Assembly (NCBI RefSeq): GCF_003751225.1
Contig: NZ_RJKE01000001.1
Coordinates: forward strand, 2,790,001-2,854,000
Length of the DNA stretch: 64,000 bases
Origin: Actinocorallia herbida
GTDB taxonomy: Bacteria > Actinomycetota > Actinomycetes > Streptosporangiales > Streptosporangiaceae
Direction of reading: 5' to 3'
Shown here: one piece after another, positions 34,113-43,540 of the stretch
How positions within the stretch are numbered: position 1 is the stretch's first letter
Layout: every line of letters starts with the position of its first letter
Notes under the pieces: model-generated
Database searches by the model: none
What the model saw: the letters and a program-made list of their open reading frames with translations, nothing else
What the model was told of the DNA's origin: nothing
Program-made: the position numbers and the translations under genes

Positions 34113-34882
34113 CGCCGGTCCAAGGGAAGGCGGGCACGGACCCGATAGCCGCCGCCGAGCCTTCGCCGCGCGTCGAAGTCGCCGCCGTACACCGCGACGC
34201 GCTCGCGCAGCCCGGAGAGCCCGCGCCCGTCCCGGCTCTCCGGCGGGGGCGGCGCGCCGGTGCCCGTCAGCACCGACGGGCCCGTGGTGAGCACCTCGAC
34301 GCGCAGGTTGCGCGTCCCGTACGACACGCGGACCTCGGCCCGGGTGCCGGGCGCGCCGTGCTTGAGCCCGTTCGTCAGCGCCTCCTGCACGACCCGGTAG
34401 GCGGTCGCGTCGAGCCCGGCGGGCAGTTCGCGCGGCTCGCCGCTCACGACGACCTCGACGGGCAGGCCCGTGAATGCGATCCGGTCGATGAGCCCGCCGA
34501 GCCGGGTCAGTGTCGGCTGCGGGGTGAGCTCGTCGCCGTCGGCGGCGGGGGCGAGGACCCCGAGCAGGTGCCGCAGTTCGGTCATGGCCTCCCGGCCCGT
34601 CCGCTCGACGGCCAGCAGCGCCGCCTCGGTCTCGCCGTCGGTGCCGAGCCGGGCCGCGCCCGCCTGCACCACCATGACGCTCACGCTGTGGCTGACGATG
34701 TCGTGCAGATCCCGCGCCACGCGCGCCCGCTCGGCCTCGACCGCCTGCCGCGCCGCCCCCTCGCGCTCGCGCTCCAGCGTCCAGGTGCGCGCGCCGAGGT
34801 CGCGCAGGCGCAGCCGCCGCTCCCGCAGCGCCCACGCGCACGGGACGGCGACGAGCAGCAGCACAGCCCAGACCGGAACCAT
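34109..34882 (-). CDS. NarL-type sensor histidine kinase, short
   Basis: 257 residues from ATG 34882 (GGGAG upstream); longer starts are possible. One N-terminal membrane helix (VWAVLLLVAVPCAWAL), then the HisKA_3 box with His in ARVARDLHDIVSHSVSVMVV, and the ATPase domain AYRVVQEALTNGLKHGAPG and GRGLSGLRERVAVYGG. There is almost no extracytoplasmic sensor, so it may sense the membrane or the adjacent ABC exporter. Divergent from that exporter. Confidence 0.9.
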   Translation of the reverse strand: MVPVWAVLLLVAVPCAWALRERRLRLRDLGARTWTLEREREGAARQAVEAERARVARDLHDIVSHSVSVMVVQAGAARLGTDGETEAALLAVERTGREAMTELRHLLGVLAPAADGDELTPQPTLTRLGGLIDRIAFTGLPVEVVVSGEPRELPAGLDATAYRVVQEALTNGLKHGAPGTRAEVRVSYGTRNLRVEVLTTGPSVLTGTGAPPPPESRDGRGLSGLRERVAVYGGDFDARRRLGGGYRVRARLPLDRR

Positions 34883-35021
34883 CCCGCCATTCTCCCGGCT
34901 CGGGACGTGCCGGGCCATCCTTCTCAGAGTGGACGCCCGTACATCGCGCGGATGACGGTCCCGCGGAGGTACATCCGCCGCCCGATGCGCGGCGCGCCGC
35001 CGCGGATCTACCTTCTGCGGC

Positions 35022-35696
35022 ATGGAACAGATGGTGCAGCTCACCGATGTGCGCAAGGAGTACGGCGAGGAGGTCGCCCTCGACGGCGTCACGCTCGGCA
35101 TCGCCACGGGCGAGGCGGTCGCGGTCATGGGCCCGTCGGGATCGGGCAAGTCGACCCTCCTCAACATGATCGCCGGACTGGACCGGCCGACGTCCGGCGA
35201 GATCGTCATCCACGGCGAGAACATCGGCGCCCTGTCGGAGACCGCACTCGCCAAGTACCGCCGCCGCAGGATCGGCATGGTCTTCCAGTTCTTCAACCTG
35301 CTCGACGACCTGCCGGTGCTGGAGAACGTGACGCTGACCGCCGAACTCATCGGCACCCCGCGCAAGGAGGCCCGCAAGCGCGCGCTGGAACTGCTGGACG
35401 AGCTCGGCGTCGCCGACCGGCGCGGCGCCTACCCGGTGACCCTGTCGGGCGGTGAGCGGCAGCGCGTCGGCGTCGCGCGGGCGCTGATGAACCGGCCCGC
35501 GCTGCTGCTCGCCGACGAGCCGACGGGCGCCCTCGACTCCCGGTCCGGCGAGCAGGTGATGGACCTGCTCCTGGACCTCAACCAGATCGGCCAGACCCTC
35601 CTCATCGTCACCCACGACGAACGCCTCGCCACCCGCGTCGCCGACCGGATCGTCCACTTCGCCGACGGTGACGTCGCGCCGGAGCCGGTCCGATGA
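35022..35696 (+). CDS. ABC exporter ATP-binding protein (MacB/LolD type)
   Basis: 224 residues. Walker A MGPSGSGKSTLLNMIAGLD, the family signature GMVFQFFNLLDDLPVLENV (Q loop), LSGGERQRVGVARAL and Walker B LLLADEPTGALDS, then the switch His in LIVTHDERLA. Drives the FtsX-like permease whose start overlaps by 4 bp (ATGA). In Gram-positives such pairs export peptides or lipids or confer antimicrobial resistance under a neighbouring two-component system. Confidence 0.94.
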   Translation: MEQMVQLTDVRKEYGEEVALDGVTLGIATGEAVAVMGPSGSGKSTLLNMIAGLDRPTSGEIVIHGENIGALSETALAKYRRRRIGMVFQFFNLLDDLPVLENVTLTAELIGTPRKEARKRALELLDELGVADRRGAYPVTLSGGERQRVGVARALMNRPALLLADEPTGALDSRSGEQVMDLLLDLNQIGQTLLIVTHDERLATRVADRIVHFADGDVAPEPVR

Positions 35697-37951
35697 GGGC
35701 GGTGTGGCGGGCCGCCCTGCACGCGGTGCGCCGCCGCAGGCTCCAGACGACGCTCACCGGCGTGGTCCTCGCGTTGTCCACCGCGATGGTCGTGCTCGCG
35801 CTCGGCCTGCTGGTGACCGTCGACGGCCCCTACGACCGGGCCTTCGCCCAGGTCGACGGCGCCCACCTGACCGTCTCCTACGCCGCGTCGGACGCGCGGG
35901 ACGACGTCGCCGCGACGAGCCGGGCAGCGGGCGTCACCGGCGCGGTCGGCCCCTTCCGGACCGACGTCGCGGAGATCCCCGTGCCGGCGGACGAGGGCGT
36001 GCCGGGCGCCCCGATCTCCCTCCCGCCGGGGCAGTACCTGCTCGCCGAGCGGACCCCCTCCGACGCCGATCCCGTCGACCGGCTGACGCTCCGGGAAGGC
36101 CGCTGGGCGGGACGTCCGGGAGAGATCGTGCTCTCCGCGCACATGGTCCCCGACGACTTCCCGGTCGACGTCGTCGGGACCCGGGTGGCCTTCGCCGACG
36201 GCCGGACCTTCACCGCGGTCGGGGTCGCGAGGTCGATCACCGGGTCCGCCGACGGCTGGATCGCGCCGGGACAGCTCCCCGCGGACGGCGACCTCCAGAT
36301 GCTCTACCGGCTCGCCGACCCCGGTTCGGCGGCCTCGTCCGTCACCGGGGGCCTCGTCGTCACGGGCCGCCAGAGCTACCTCGTGCCCCGCCAGGAGGCG
36401 ACCGACGGGGCCAAGACCGTGATCCCGTTCCTCGCCACGTTCGGGATCGCCGGCCTGCTCGTCGCGGTGATCATCATCGGGAACGTGGTGGGCGGGGCCG
36501 TCGTCTCGGGCCTCCGGCACATCGGCATCCTCAAGGCCATCGGGTTCAGCCCGGCGCAGGTCACCGCCGTCTACCTGGTGATGACCGCGATCCCCGCGGT
36601 TCTCGGCGCGGCCGTCGGCATCGCCGTCGGGAACGCCCTCGCGCGGCTGCTCGCCGAGGCGATGGGCGCCGGTTTCGACCTGCCCACTCCGGGCGGAGTC
36701 TCCCCGGCGGTGGACGCCGCGGCGTTCGCCGGAGTGCTCGCGGTCGCCGCGGTCACCGCGCTCGTGCCCGCCGTCCGGGCCGGGCGGATCCCCGCGGCCC
36801 TCGCGGTCGGCGCCGGACCTCGCGCGGGACGCGGCAGGGCGCCGCGCGTCCAGCTCCTGCTGGCGCGGACCCGGCTGCCGCGCCCGGTCAGCCTGGGCCT
36901 CGGCCTGCCGTTCGCCCGCCCCGGCAGGTCGTCCCTGACGGTCGCCGCGGTCCTGCTCGGCGTCGCGGCGGTGGTGTTCTCTTACGGCCTCCAGCAGACC
37001 GTCGTCGCCTACTACGGCGACGAGAGCCGCGAGAGCGTCTACCAGGTCGGCACGTCCGCCGACCTGGCCGTGCTGGAGGGCAGGCCGGGCACCGCGCGGA
37101 TCGCGTCGGCGCAGCTCGCGGAGGTGCGCGTCCCCGGCGTCTCACGGCAGGTGACGCTCAAGGCCTACGAAGGCCCGGCCGCCGACAGGCACGGGCACCG
37201 GCTCACCGAGGGCCGCTGGCTGCGCGCCCCCGGCGAGGCGGTGGTGAGCGGCCCGCTCCTGCGCAAGGCGGGCCTGCGCATCGGCGACGTCATCACCCCG
37301 GCGTCCGATACCGGAAGCCTCGCCCTCACCGTCGTCGGAGCCTCCATCCAAGACGACGACCACGCCCTCATCACCGACGCCGCCTCGCTGCGCGCGCTCG
37401 TCCCCGACGCCCCGTTCGACGCCCGGGAGATCGCCCTCACCGCGGGAACCTCGGCCGACGACTACGTCGCCTCCCTGATCGCCGACGGCCATCAGGCGTA
37501 CGCGGTCTCCGAGGACGGCGACGTGGGCCGGACCGTCGTCATCGCCCTGATGGGCGTGCTCAGTTTCGGCATCGCCGCCGTCGCCGGACTGGGCGTCTTC
37601 AACACGGTGGTCCTCAACACCCTGGACCGCGCCCGCGACTTCGGCGTCCTCAAATCCCTGGGCGCGACCCCACGCCAGATCACCCTCATCGTGGTGTCCT
37701 CCATGGCCCTGCTGGGCCTGGCCGGCGGCCTCCTCGGCCTCCCCCTGGGCCTGTCCGCCTACGGTCACGTCCTCCCGAGGATCGCCGAATCCGGAGGCGT
37801 CGACCTCCCCTACGGCATCACCGAGATCTTCCCTCCTGCCTCCTTCGTCCTCTTCGCCCTGGCGGGCGCCGCCATAGCCGTCGGCGGCGCCCTCATCCCG
37901 GCGACCTGGGCCGCCCGCACCACGACCGCCACCGCCCTCCGCGCCGAATAG
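35693..37951 (+). CDS. FtsX-like ABC exporter permease
   Basis: 752 residues with the duplicated MacB/FtsX layout: an N-terminal helix (TTLTGVVLALSTAMVVLALG), a large extracellular region, three helices (~240-365; GLLVAVIIIGNVVGGAVVSGL), a linker, another extracellular region, and three C-terminal helices (VIALMGVLSFGIAAVAGLG, LLGLAGGLLGLPLGLSAYG, FVLFALAGAAIAVGGALIPA). Partner of the ATPase upstream. A strong hairpin follows the gene. Confidence 0.92.
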   Translation: MRAVWRAALHAVRRRRLQTTLTGVVLALSTAMVVLALGLLVTVDGPYDRAFAQVDGAHLTVSYAASDARDDVAATSRAAGVTGAVGPFRTDVAEIPVPADEGVPGAPISLPPGQYLLAERTPSDADPVDRLTLREGRWAGRPGEIVLSAHMVPDDFPVDVVGTRVAFADGRTFTAVGVARSITGSADGWIAPGQLPADGDLQMLYRLADPGSAASSVTGGLVVTGRQSYLVPRQEATDGAKTVIPFLATFGIAGLLVAVIIIGNVVGGAVVSGLRHIGILKAIGFSPAQVTAVYLVMTAIPAVLGAAVGIAVGNALARLLAEAMGAGFDLPTPGGVSPAVDAAAFAGVLAVAAVTALVPAVRAGRIPAALAVGAGPRAGRGRAPRVQLLLARTRLPRPVSLGLGLPFARPGRSSLTVAAVLLGVAAVVFSYGLQQTVVAYYGDESRESVYQVGTSADLAVLEGRPGTARIASAQLAEVRVPGVSRQVTLKAYEGPAADRHGHRLTEGRWLRAPGEAVVSGPLLRKAGLRIGDVITPASDTGSLALTVVGASIQDDDHALITDAASLRALVPDAPFDAREIALTAGTSADDYVASLIADGHQAYAVSEDGDVGRTVVIALMGVLSFGIAAVAGLGVFNTVVLNTLDRARDFGVLKSLGATPRQITLIVVSSMALLGLAGGLLGLPLGLSAYGHVLPRIAESGGVDLPYGITEIFPPASFVLFALAGAAIAVGGALIPATWAARTTTATALRAE

Positions 37952-37961
37952 CCCCACCGTC

Positions 37962-37998
37962 CAGGCCCGCCGCTCGCACGACGCGAGCGGCGGGCCTG
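37962..37998. terminator. bidirectional hairpin between convergent genes
   Basis: Perfect 16-bp stem (37962-37977 with 37983-37998) and a 5-nt loop, 10 bp after the permease stop and 50 bp from the convergent LLM oxidoreductase stop. Very stable GC stem without T tract; serves both directions. Confidence 0.8.
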
Positions 37999-38047
37999 AC
38001 GCGCTCAGGCGCGGACCCGCGACCGCGGGCCGGCTCGGCGAGCGGGG

Positions 38048-38908
38048 TCAGATGAGGGCCGCGGCCAGGCGGCGCCATGCGTCGCGGGGGAAGGCCGACG
38101 GTTCGGCGGTGAGGACCTGGAGCGCGACGTGGTCCGCGCCCGCCGCGCGGTGGTCGGCCACCCGGGCGGCGATCGCGGACTCGTCGCCCCACGCGAGGAG
38201 GGCGTTGAAGAGGCGGTCGCTGACGGAGTCGACGTCCTCCTGGGTGAAGCCGAGGCGGAGCAGATTGTTGGCGTAGTTCGGCAGGGACAGGTAGCCCTGG
38301 AGCCAGGGGGTGCCGATCGCGCGGGCCTCGTCGGCGGAGGCGGTCAGGATGACGGTCTGCTCGGGCAGGACCAGGGGACCCTCGCCGAGGGCCTCACGGG
38401 CGATCGCGGTGTGCTCGGGCGTCACCAGGTACGGGTGGACGCCGTGCGCGCGCCTGCCGGCGAGCTCCAGCATCTTCGGCCCGAGGGCGGCGAGGACGCG
38501 GGAGCGGGTCGGGACGGGCGCGGCGGCCTCGTCGAGCCCGTCGAGGAACGCGGCCATCGCGGCGAGGGGACGGCGGTAGCGGCCCTCTTCGGAACGGTCC
38601 ACGAGCGGCGCGTGGCTGACCCCGATGCCCATGAGGAACCGGTCGCCGTGGGCCGCGGTGAGCGAGGCGTGGGCCGCGGCGGCCACCGCGGGCTCGTGCA
38701 TCCAGAGGTTGAGGATGCCCGTGGCGACCACGGTGTTCCGGGTCGCCGACAGGAGGTTGCCGATGGCGTCGAAGACGGGTCCGCCGACGTCGGGGATCCA
38801 CAGCGCGCGGTACCCGAGCTCCTCGAGTTCCGCCGCCGCCTCGGCGGCCTCCGCCGCGTCCCCGTACCGCAGCTGCTGGCTCCACACGCCCACACCGGAG
38901 AGCTCCAT
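38048..38908 (-). CDS. LLM class F420-dependent oxidoreductase
   Basis: 286 residues, luciferase-like TIM barrel. Start MELSGVGVWSQQLRYG, then EELGYRALWIPDVGGPVFDA, NTVVATGILNLWMHEP and GDRFLMGIGVSHAPLVD match the actinobacterial F420-dependent subgroup (TIGR03620-like). It would transfer hydride to or from coenzyme F420 on an unknown substrate. ATG at 38908 has AAAGGGA upstream. Stands alone. Confidence 0.9.
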   Translation of the reverse strand: MELSGVGVWSQQLRYGDAAEAAEAAAELEELGYRALWIPDVGGPVFDAIGNLLSATRNTVVATGILNLWMHEPAVAAAAHASLTAAHGDRFLMGIGVSHAPLVDRSEEGRYRRPLAAMAAFLDGLDEAAAPVPTRSRVLAALGPKMLELAGRRAHGVHPYLVTPEHTAIAREALGEGPLVLPEQTVILTASADEARAIGTPWLQGYLSLPNYANNLLRLGFTQEDVDSVSDRLFNALLAWGDESAIAARVADHRAAGADHVALQVLTAEPSAFPRDAWRRLAAALI

Positions 38909-39129
38909 GCCGTCCCTTTCGTTCGGTTCGCGCGGGGCCGGACCGCCCCGCCGCCTGGGAAGATCGACTATCGCGCGTACTCTATGCCCCGGCTTCCCGG
39001 CCCCGGCGCGGTCTCGCCGGCCGGTCCGAGCGCGCCGTGAGGACAGGCGTGACACGCGGTGCGGGCAATCCGGAGATATCGCTGGATGGTGGTTTAGGTT
39101 CACCTGCATGAGCGCCCACCTCTCGCCCC

Positions 39130-40974
39130 ATGCGGCCCCCGCCGCGTAAAGGCGGCGGGAGGTCGGTCCCGCCCGGCCGCCGCGGCCCGTCGCCCGGCGG
39201 ACCCCGCGCACGCCGCCCTCCGCCGCTGCCGCTCGCGCACCCGGCGAAGAGGCTCAACGCGGGCCTGCTGATCGCCGCGTTCCTCCTCTCCCTGTGCGCC
39301 GGACGCCTCGTGCGCATCCAGGGCATCGACGCCGCGGAGTACACCGAACTGGCGCGCGCCCAGCGCGAGTACCGGATCGACCTCGTCGCCGAGCGCGGGA
39401 CCATCACGGACGTCAACGGCGCCCGATTGGCGATGAGCCAGGACGCGTTCGGTGTCTTCGCCGACCCCACCCTGATCGAGGAGGCCGACCGGGAGAAGGT
39501 CGCCGCCCAGCTCGCCGGGACCCTCGGCATGAAGCCCGCGGAGATCCTGGCCGGCCTCGGCAGACCGGACACCAGGTACGTCGAGCTCGCCCACCGGGTC
39601 CGGCCCGAGCGGGCGAAGCTGATCACCGCCCTGGGGCACCGCGGCATCGGCACCTTCCCCGAGCCGCGCCGGGTCTACCCCGCCGACTCGGTCGCCGCCC
39701 AGCTCGTCGGCTTCGTCAAGGCCGACGGCGAAGGCGGCGCGGGCCTGGAGTTCCAGTACAACGAGCTGCTCAAAGGCACCGACGGCTGGCAGAACCTCGA
39801 ACTCGACGGGGACGGCCGGCGGATCCCGCTGGGCGACGGGCATTCCCGGCAGCCCGTCGCGGGCAGGGGCCTCCGGCTCACCATCGACCAGGACATCCAG
39901 TGGAAGGCCGAGGAGCTGATCGCCCAGGCGGTCGAGGAGCACGACGCGGCGTGGGGCACCGCGCTCGTGCTGACCCCCGACCAGCGGATCCTCGCGATGG
40001 CGTCCACCCCGTCCTTCGACCCGAACGCCTACCAGGAGGCGCCCGAGTCCGCGACCCGGAACCTCGCCGTCCAGGAGCCGTTCGAGCCCGGCTCCACCGG
40101 CAAGATCGTCACCGCGGCGGCGCTGCTGGAGGAGGGCCTGGTCACCCCCGAGCAGGCGTTCACCGTGCCGTACTCGGTCCGGCGCGCGGGCCGGGAGTTC
40201 CATGACGCGAAGTTCCACGAGACCCAGCGGCTGACCTTCGCGGGGATCCTCGCCACGTCGAGCAACGTCGGCACGATCCTGGCGGGGGAGCCCCTGGCGA
40301 AGGAGGATCTGCACCGCTATCTGCGCGCGTTCGGGTTCGCCGAGCCGACCGGGGTGAACCTCCCCGGCGAGACTCCGGGCCTGCTCGCGCGGCCGGCCGA
40401 CTGGAGCGGCGCCGACCGGTACCCGATCTCCTACGGGCAGGCGGTCTCGGTCAGCTCGCTCCAGATGGCGAGCGTCTACGCGACGATCGCCAACGGCGGC
40501 GTCCGGACCACCCCTTCGGTGGTCGCCGGAACCTACGACGAGCGGGGCCGGTTCGTGCCCGCCGCCGCGCCCTCCAGCCGCCGGGTGGTCTCGCCGGACA
40601 CCGCCCGGCGGCTTTCGGTGATGATGGAGGCGGTCGTCAACCGGGGCACCGCGCGCGGCGCGCGGCTCGACGGGTACCGGGTGGCGGGCAAGACCGGAAC
40701 CGCGAACCGCTACGACCCCGCGAAGCAGAACGCGCACGGCACGACCGGCGGATACGACGGTTACACCGGCATGTTCGCCGGATTCGCCCCCGCCGACGCG
40801 CCGAAGGCCGTCGTGCAGATCGTCCTCCAGGACCCCAGAAAGGGCTACTACGGCGGTGAGGTCGCCGCCCCGGTCTTCCGCGCCCTCCTCGACTTCTCCC
40901 TCCGCACCCTCAAGGTCCCGCCCACCGGCACCACCGCCCCCGACGTACCCCTGACGGCGGATGAACAACGGTGA
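39130..40974 (+). CDS. class B penicillin-binding protein (FtsI/PBP2-like)
   Basis: 614 residues. A basic, Pro-rich cytoplasmic tail (about 40 residues) precedes one membrane helix (LNAGLLIAAFLLSLCAGRLV). The pedestal domain starts YRIDLVAERGTITDVNG. The transpeptidase domain has SxxK as STGK in FEPGSTGKIV, SxN as SSN in LATSSNVGTI, and KTG in RVAGKTGTANRY. It builds cell-wall crosslinks. It is not in a division or cell-wall cluster, unlike the usual ftsI, so it may be an accessory or sporulation-related paralogue. Confidence 0.92.
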   Translation: MRPPPRKGGGRSVPPGRRGPSPGGPRARRPPPLPLAHPAKRLNAGLLIAAFLLSLCAGRLVRIQGIDAAEYTELARAQREYRIDLVAERGTITDVNGARLAMSQDAFGVFADPTLIEEADREKVAAQLAGTLGMKPAEILAGLGRPDTRYVELAHRVRPERAKLITALGHRGIGTFPEPRRVYPADSVAAQLVGFVKADGEGGAGLEFQYNELLKGTDGWQNLELDGDGRRIPLGDGHSRQPVAGRGLRLTIDQDIQWKAEELIAQAVEEHDAAWGTALVLTPDQRILAMASTPSFDPNAYQEAPESATRNLAVQEPFEPGSTGKIVTAAALLEEGLVTPEQAFTVPYSVRRAGREFHDAKFHETQRLTFAGILATSSNVGTILAGEPLAKEDLHRYLRAFGFAEPTGVNLPGETPGLLARPADWSGADRYPISYGQAVSVSSLQMASVYATIANGGVRTTPSVVAGTYDERGRFVPAAAPSSRRVVSPDTARRLSVMMEAVVNRGTARGARLDGYRVAGKTGTANRYDPAKQNAHGTTGGYDGYTGMFAGFAPADAPKAVVQIVLQDPRKGYYGGEVAAPVFRALLDFSLRTLKVPPTGTTAPDVPLTADEQR

Positions 40975-40990
40975 GAGCGGTGCCGCGGGG

Positions 40991-41980
40991 TCAGCGGGGG
41001 AGCAGGGCGAGGAGTTCGCGTTCCCGGGACGGGGTGAGGCCGGCTTTCCGGGGCCGGTCGAGGCCCTTTGCGCGTTCCCAGGCGAGGGTGCCGGCGATCA
41101 GGTCGGCGCGGGGGCGGTGGCGGAGTCCCGCGCCGAGTGCGGCGGCGCCGGTGCGGGAGGTGAAGCCCGCGAAGGCGGGGTCGGCGAGCCACAGCGGCAG
41201 GGACTCCGGGCCCGCCCACTCGGCGACGCCCTGGGCGAGCAGCCAGTCCGGGTCGGCGGGGACGACCGGGCCGGTGTGCCCGGCGGCCGCGCGGGACAGG
41301 GCGGTCCACTCGGCGAAGGGGATGACGGGGCCTACGGCGTCGTAGGCGCCCGTGGTGCCGTGTTCCGCGGCGTCGAGCAGCCAGTCGGCGAGGTCCCGGA
41401 CGTCGATGACCTGGGTGGGCGCGTCCGGCACGTCGGGGACGAGGAGCGGGCCGTGCGGATCGCGGGCCGCGCGGGCGGCCCAGTAGCCGGTGCGTCCCGT
41501 GTGGTCGCCGGGGCCGCCGATGAGGCCCGCGCGCGCGACGAGGAGCCGGTCGCCGACGGCCTCTTGCGACGCCTCCTCGCAGGCGGCCTTGGCCTCCCCG
41601 TAGACCGACCGGTCGGCCTCGCGGAGGCCGGTGGGCGGGAGGATCGCGGCGGACTCGTCGGCGCCGTGGTCGGCGTGCGAGGCGTAGACGCTGCCCGACG
41701 ACACGTACGCCCAGTGCCCGGCGCGATCCGCGAGCGCGGCGAGCGCGTCCCGCACGAACCCGGGCTGCCACGAGACCTCCACGACCGCGTCCCAGGCCCG
41801 GTCGGGCAGCCCCCGGTAGGCCGCGGGATCCCTGCGGTCGGCCGCCACGAACTCGGCGCCCGCCGCGGCCCGGCCGCTCTCCCCGCGTGCCAGGCACACC
41901 ACCCGGTGCCCTCGCGCCACCGCGCGCTCCGCCACTTCCCGCCCCACCCAGGCGGTTCCGCCCAGCACCAGAATCTCCAT
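40991..41980 (-). CDS. NAD-dependent epimerase/dehydratase family protein
   Basis: 329 residues, extended SDR-like. N-terminal Rossmann loop [27 protein letters not shown] (catalytic Ser region) and the YxxxK motif in [12 protein letters not shown], then [16 protein letters not shown]. The actinobacterial group often carries out reductase or isomerase steps of unknown metabolites. Convergent with the PBP gene upstream (stops 16 bp apart); a hairpin separates it from the secreted hydrolase. Function not further assignable. Confidence 0.88.
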   Translation of the reverse strand: MEILVLGGTAWVGREVAERAVARGHRVVCLARGESGRAAAGAEFVAADRRDPAAYRGLPDRAWDAVVEVSWQPGFVRDALAALADRAGHWAYVSSGSVYASHADHGADESAAILPPTGLREADRSVYGEAKAACEEASQEAVGDRLLVARAGLIGGPGDHTGRTGYWAARAARDPHGPLLVPDVPDAPTQVIDVRDLADWLLDAAEHGTTGAYDAVGPVIPFAEWTALSRAAAGHTGPVVPADPDWLLAQGVAEWAGPESLPLWLADPAFAGFTSRTGAAALGAGLRHRPRADLIAGTLAWERAKGLDRPRKAGLTPSRERELLALLPR

Positions 41981-42066
41981 GCGCCTCACCCAACCACCCG
42001 TTCCGCCCCGCTTCCACGGTTCTCTGCCCACGGCAGAGGACCCGTTCCCGTGGCGGGTCCGGAAAA

Positions 42067-42099
42067 CGCAGAGGCCCGGCTGGGGGCCGGGCCTCTGCG
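42067..42099 (-). terminator. hairpin terminator of the secreted hydrolase gene
   Basis: CGCAGAGGCCCGG (42067-42079) pairs perfectly with CCGGGCCTCTGCG (42087-42099); 7-nt loop. It lies 16 bp beyond the stop of the reverse-strand hydrolase. On the transcribed strand the stem is followed by a TTTTCC stretch (complement of 42061-42066), a short U-tract. Confidence 0.8.
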
Positions 42100-42114
42100 G
42101 AGGAGGGGACGAGG

Positions 42115-43098
42115 TCAGCTGTTGGGGATGACCGCGGCGTAGGGGAGGCTGCCGGACGGGGCGAGGAACGTGTTGACGTAGGAGCCGCAGGTGCTCAGGT
42201 CGTCGGAGTCCGTGCAGTAGTGGGTGGCGGTGTAGGAGCCGGTCGCGAGGTCCTTGGCCCAGGTGGAGGCCATGCCGCGCAGGCGGGCGGTCTGGGTGGA
42301 GTTCGGCGAGCACAGGGCGCCGGCGACGCCGATGACGTCGGTGTTCTCACCCTCGACGTCGATGTGGCAGGAGCCGCCGCTGGGCGAGCCGAGCACGTAC
42401 TTGGTCCAGACGAGCTGGATGCCGACGAAGTCCGCGCCGAGGTCGGCGAGGGCGCCGAAGGAGTTGTTGAACAGGTTGATGACGCTCGGCCGGGCCGCGA
42501 CGGCCAGGACCGGGCGGGCGCCGTTCTGGGAGATCGCCTGGAGGTTCGCGGTGAAGCCGTCGCTGGCGACCGGGTCGAACAGGATCGCGCCCTTGAAGTT
42601 CGCGTAGCCGTCGGCGTTGAGCTTGGCGCCGACCGCGGAGGCGAAGTGACCGCCCGCGGAGTGCCCGCCGACGATGTACTTCTGCGGAAGGGCCTTGCCG
42701 TTCGGCGGGGTCAGGGTGCGGGCCGACAGGGCCGCGCCGAGCGTGTCGGCCAGGGCGGCGTTGCCGCCGGTCATGTCGGCGTTGACGCAGACGACCATCA
42801 GGCCCTGCTCGGCGATGGACTTGCTGGTGCCGCGCAGGTTGCCGCAGCCGCGGCTGAAGCCGTGCTCGACGAGCATGAGCGCGGTCGCGGTGCCGTTCGG
42901 GAAGTACCAGTCGGTGCTGTAGGAGGTGCCACCGATGGAGATGGACTCGTTCACGCACGTCGAGGTGCTGGAAGAGTAGTTGTTGCAGGTGACCGCGGCG
43001 AGCGCGGGCGGCGCCGCGACGAGCGGTGCCACGAGCGCGGCGGCCGCGGCGATGACGGCGGCGAGGACCCTGCGCGGCCGTCGGATGGTGACCTTCAC
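42115..43098 (-). CDS. secreted alpha/beta hydrolase (lipase/cutinase-like)
   Basis: 327 residues, GTG start with AGGAGAG upstream. Signal peptide [20 protein letters not shown]... ending ALA before [10 protein letters not shown]. Nucleophile elbow [13 protein letters not shown] with the catalytic Ser; Asp and His are probably in the later GENTDV and SYTATHYC regions. At least eight Cys, in line with extracellular disulfides. Relatives are secreted esterases, lipases and polyester-degrading enzymes. Its own long promoter region and terminator make it a single-gene unit. Confidence 0.88.
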   Translation of the reverse strand: MKVTIRRPRRVLAAVIAAAAALVAPLVAAPPALAAVTCNNYSSSTSTCVNESISIGGTSYSTDWYFPNGTATALMLVEHGFSRGCGNLRGTSKSIAEQGLMVVCVNADMTGGNAALADTLGAALSARTLTPPNGKALPQKYIVGGHSAGGHFASAVGAKLNADGYANFKGAILFDPVASDGFTANLQAISQNGARPVLAVAARPSVINLFNNSFGALADLGADFVGIQLVWTKYVLGSPSGGSCHIDVEGENTDVIGVAGALCSPNSTQTARLRGMASTWAKDLATGSYTATHYCTDSDDLSTCGSYVNTFLAPSGSLPYAAVIPNS

Positions 43099-43540
43099 TG
43101 TCTCTCCTGTGCTCTGTAAGGCATGGGGGGGTTGAGCCCGGCGGAGGCGCCCGCTGGTGACGGGGTTCCACCGGTGATCCAGGAACGGAAACTCTGTTCC
43201 GCACAGTAGAACGACGTATCCCTGCAAGAAATACTGCGGATGCGGTATTTCCCTTGGCCATCTGGCGTGATAGGCGCGCTGGCCTGCGAAAACGCGGAAA
43301 AAGTGAGTGAAACTCTCATTTCTCCGGGGTTTGGTGGGCAATATTGCTTAATAATGACGACCGGAACACGAGATTTCGGATGGCCGGGTGGTCATATTTT
43401 TTGGGGTGCGGGGATCCGGGAGCCCGGTGCGGCGGGGCGAATGTCCGTTTCCGCGCTAGGGTCTGCGCCAGGCGATCGGTGGCCGGCGCCGCCGTGTCGT
43501 CTCCGCCGCGCGGAGGCGCGGAAACGGGAGAGGGAACTGC
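43099..43540. other. intergenic regulatory region, locally AT-rich
   Basis: 442 bp between the divergent hydrolase and aguA. From about 43220 to 43410 it is clearly AT-richer than the window (for example around GGGCAATATTGCTTAATAAT and CATATTTTTTGGGG), with a small inverted repeat GAGT-GAA-ACTC (43305-43315). Short frames here (such as 43344-43544) are not convincing. It probably holds both promoters. Confidence 0.5.

Noticed and set aside
39109-39150. Short leader-like frame (MSAHLSPHAAPAA) before the second PBP
   Set aside because: Thirteen codons with no regulatory context; it overlaps the PBP start in another frame.
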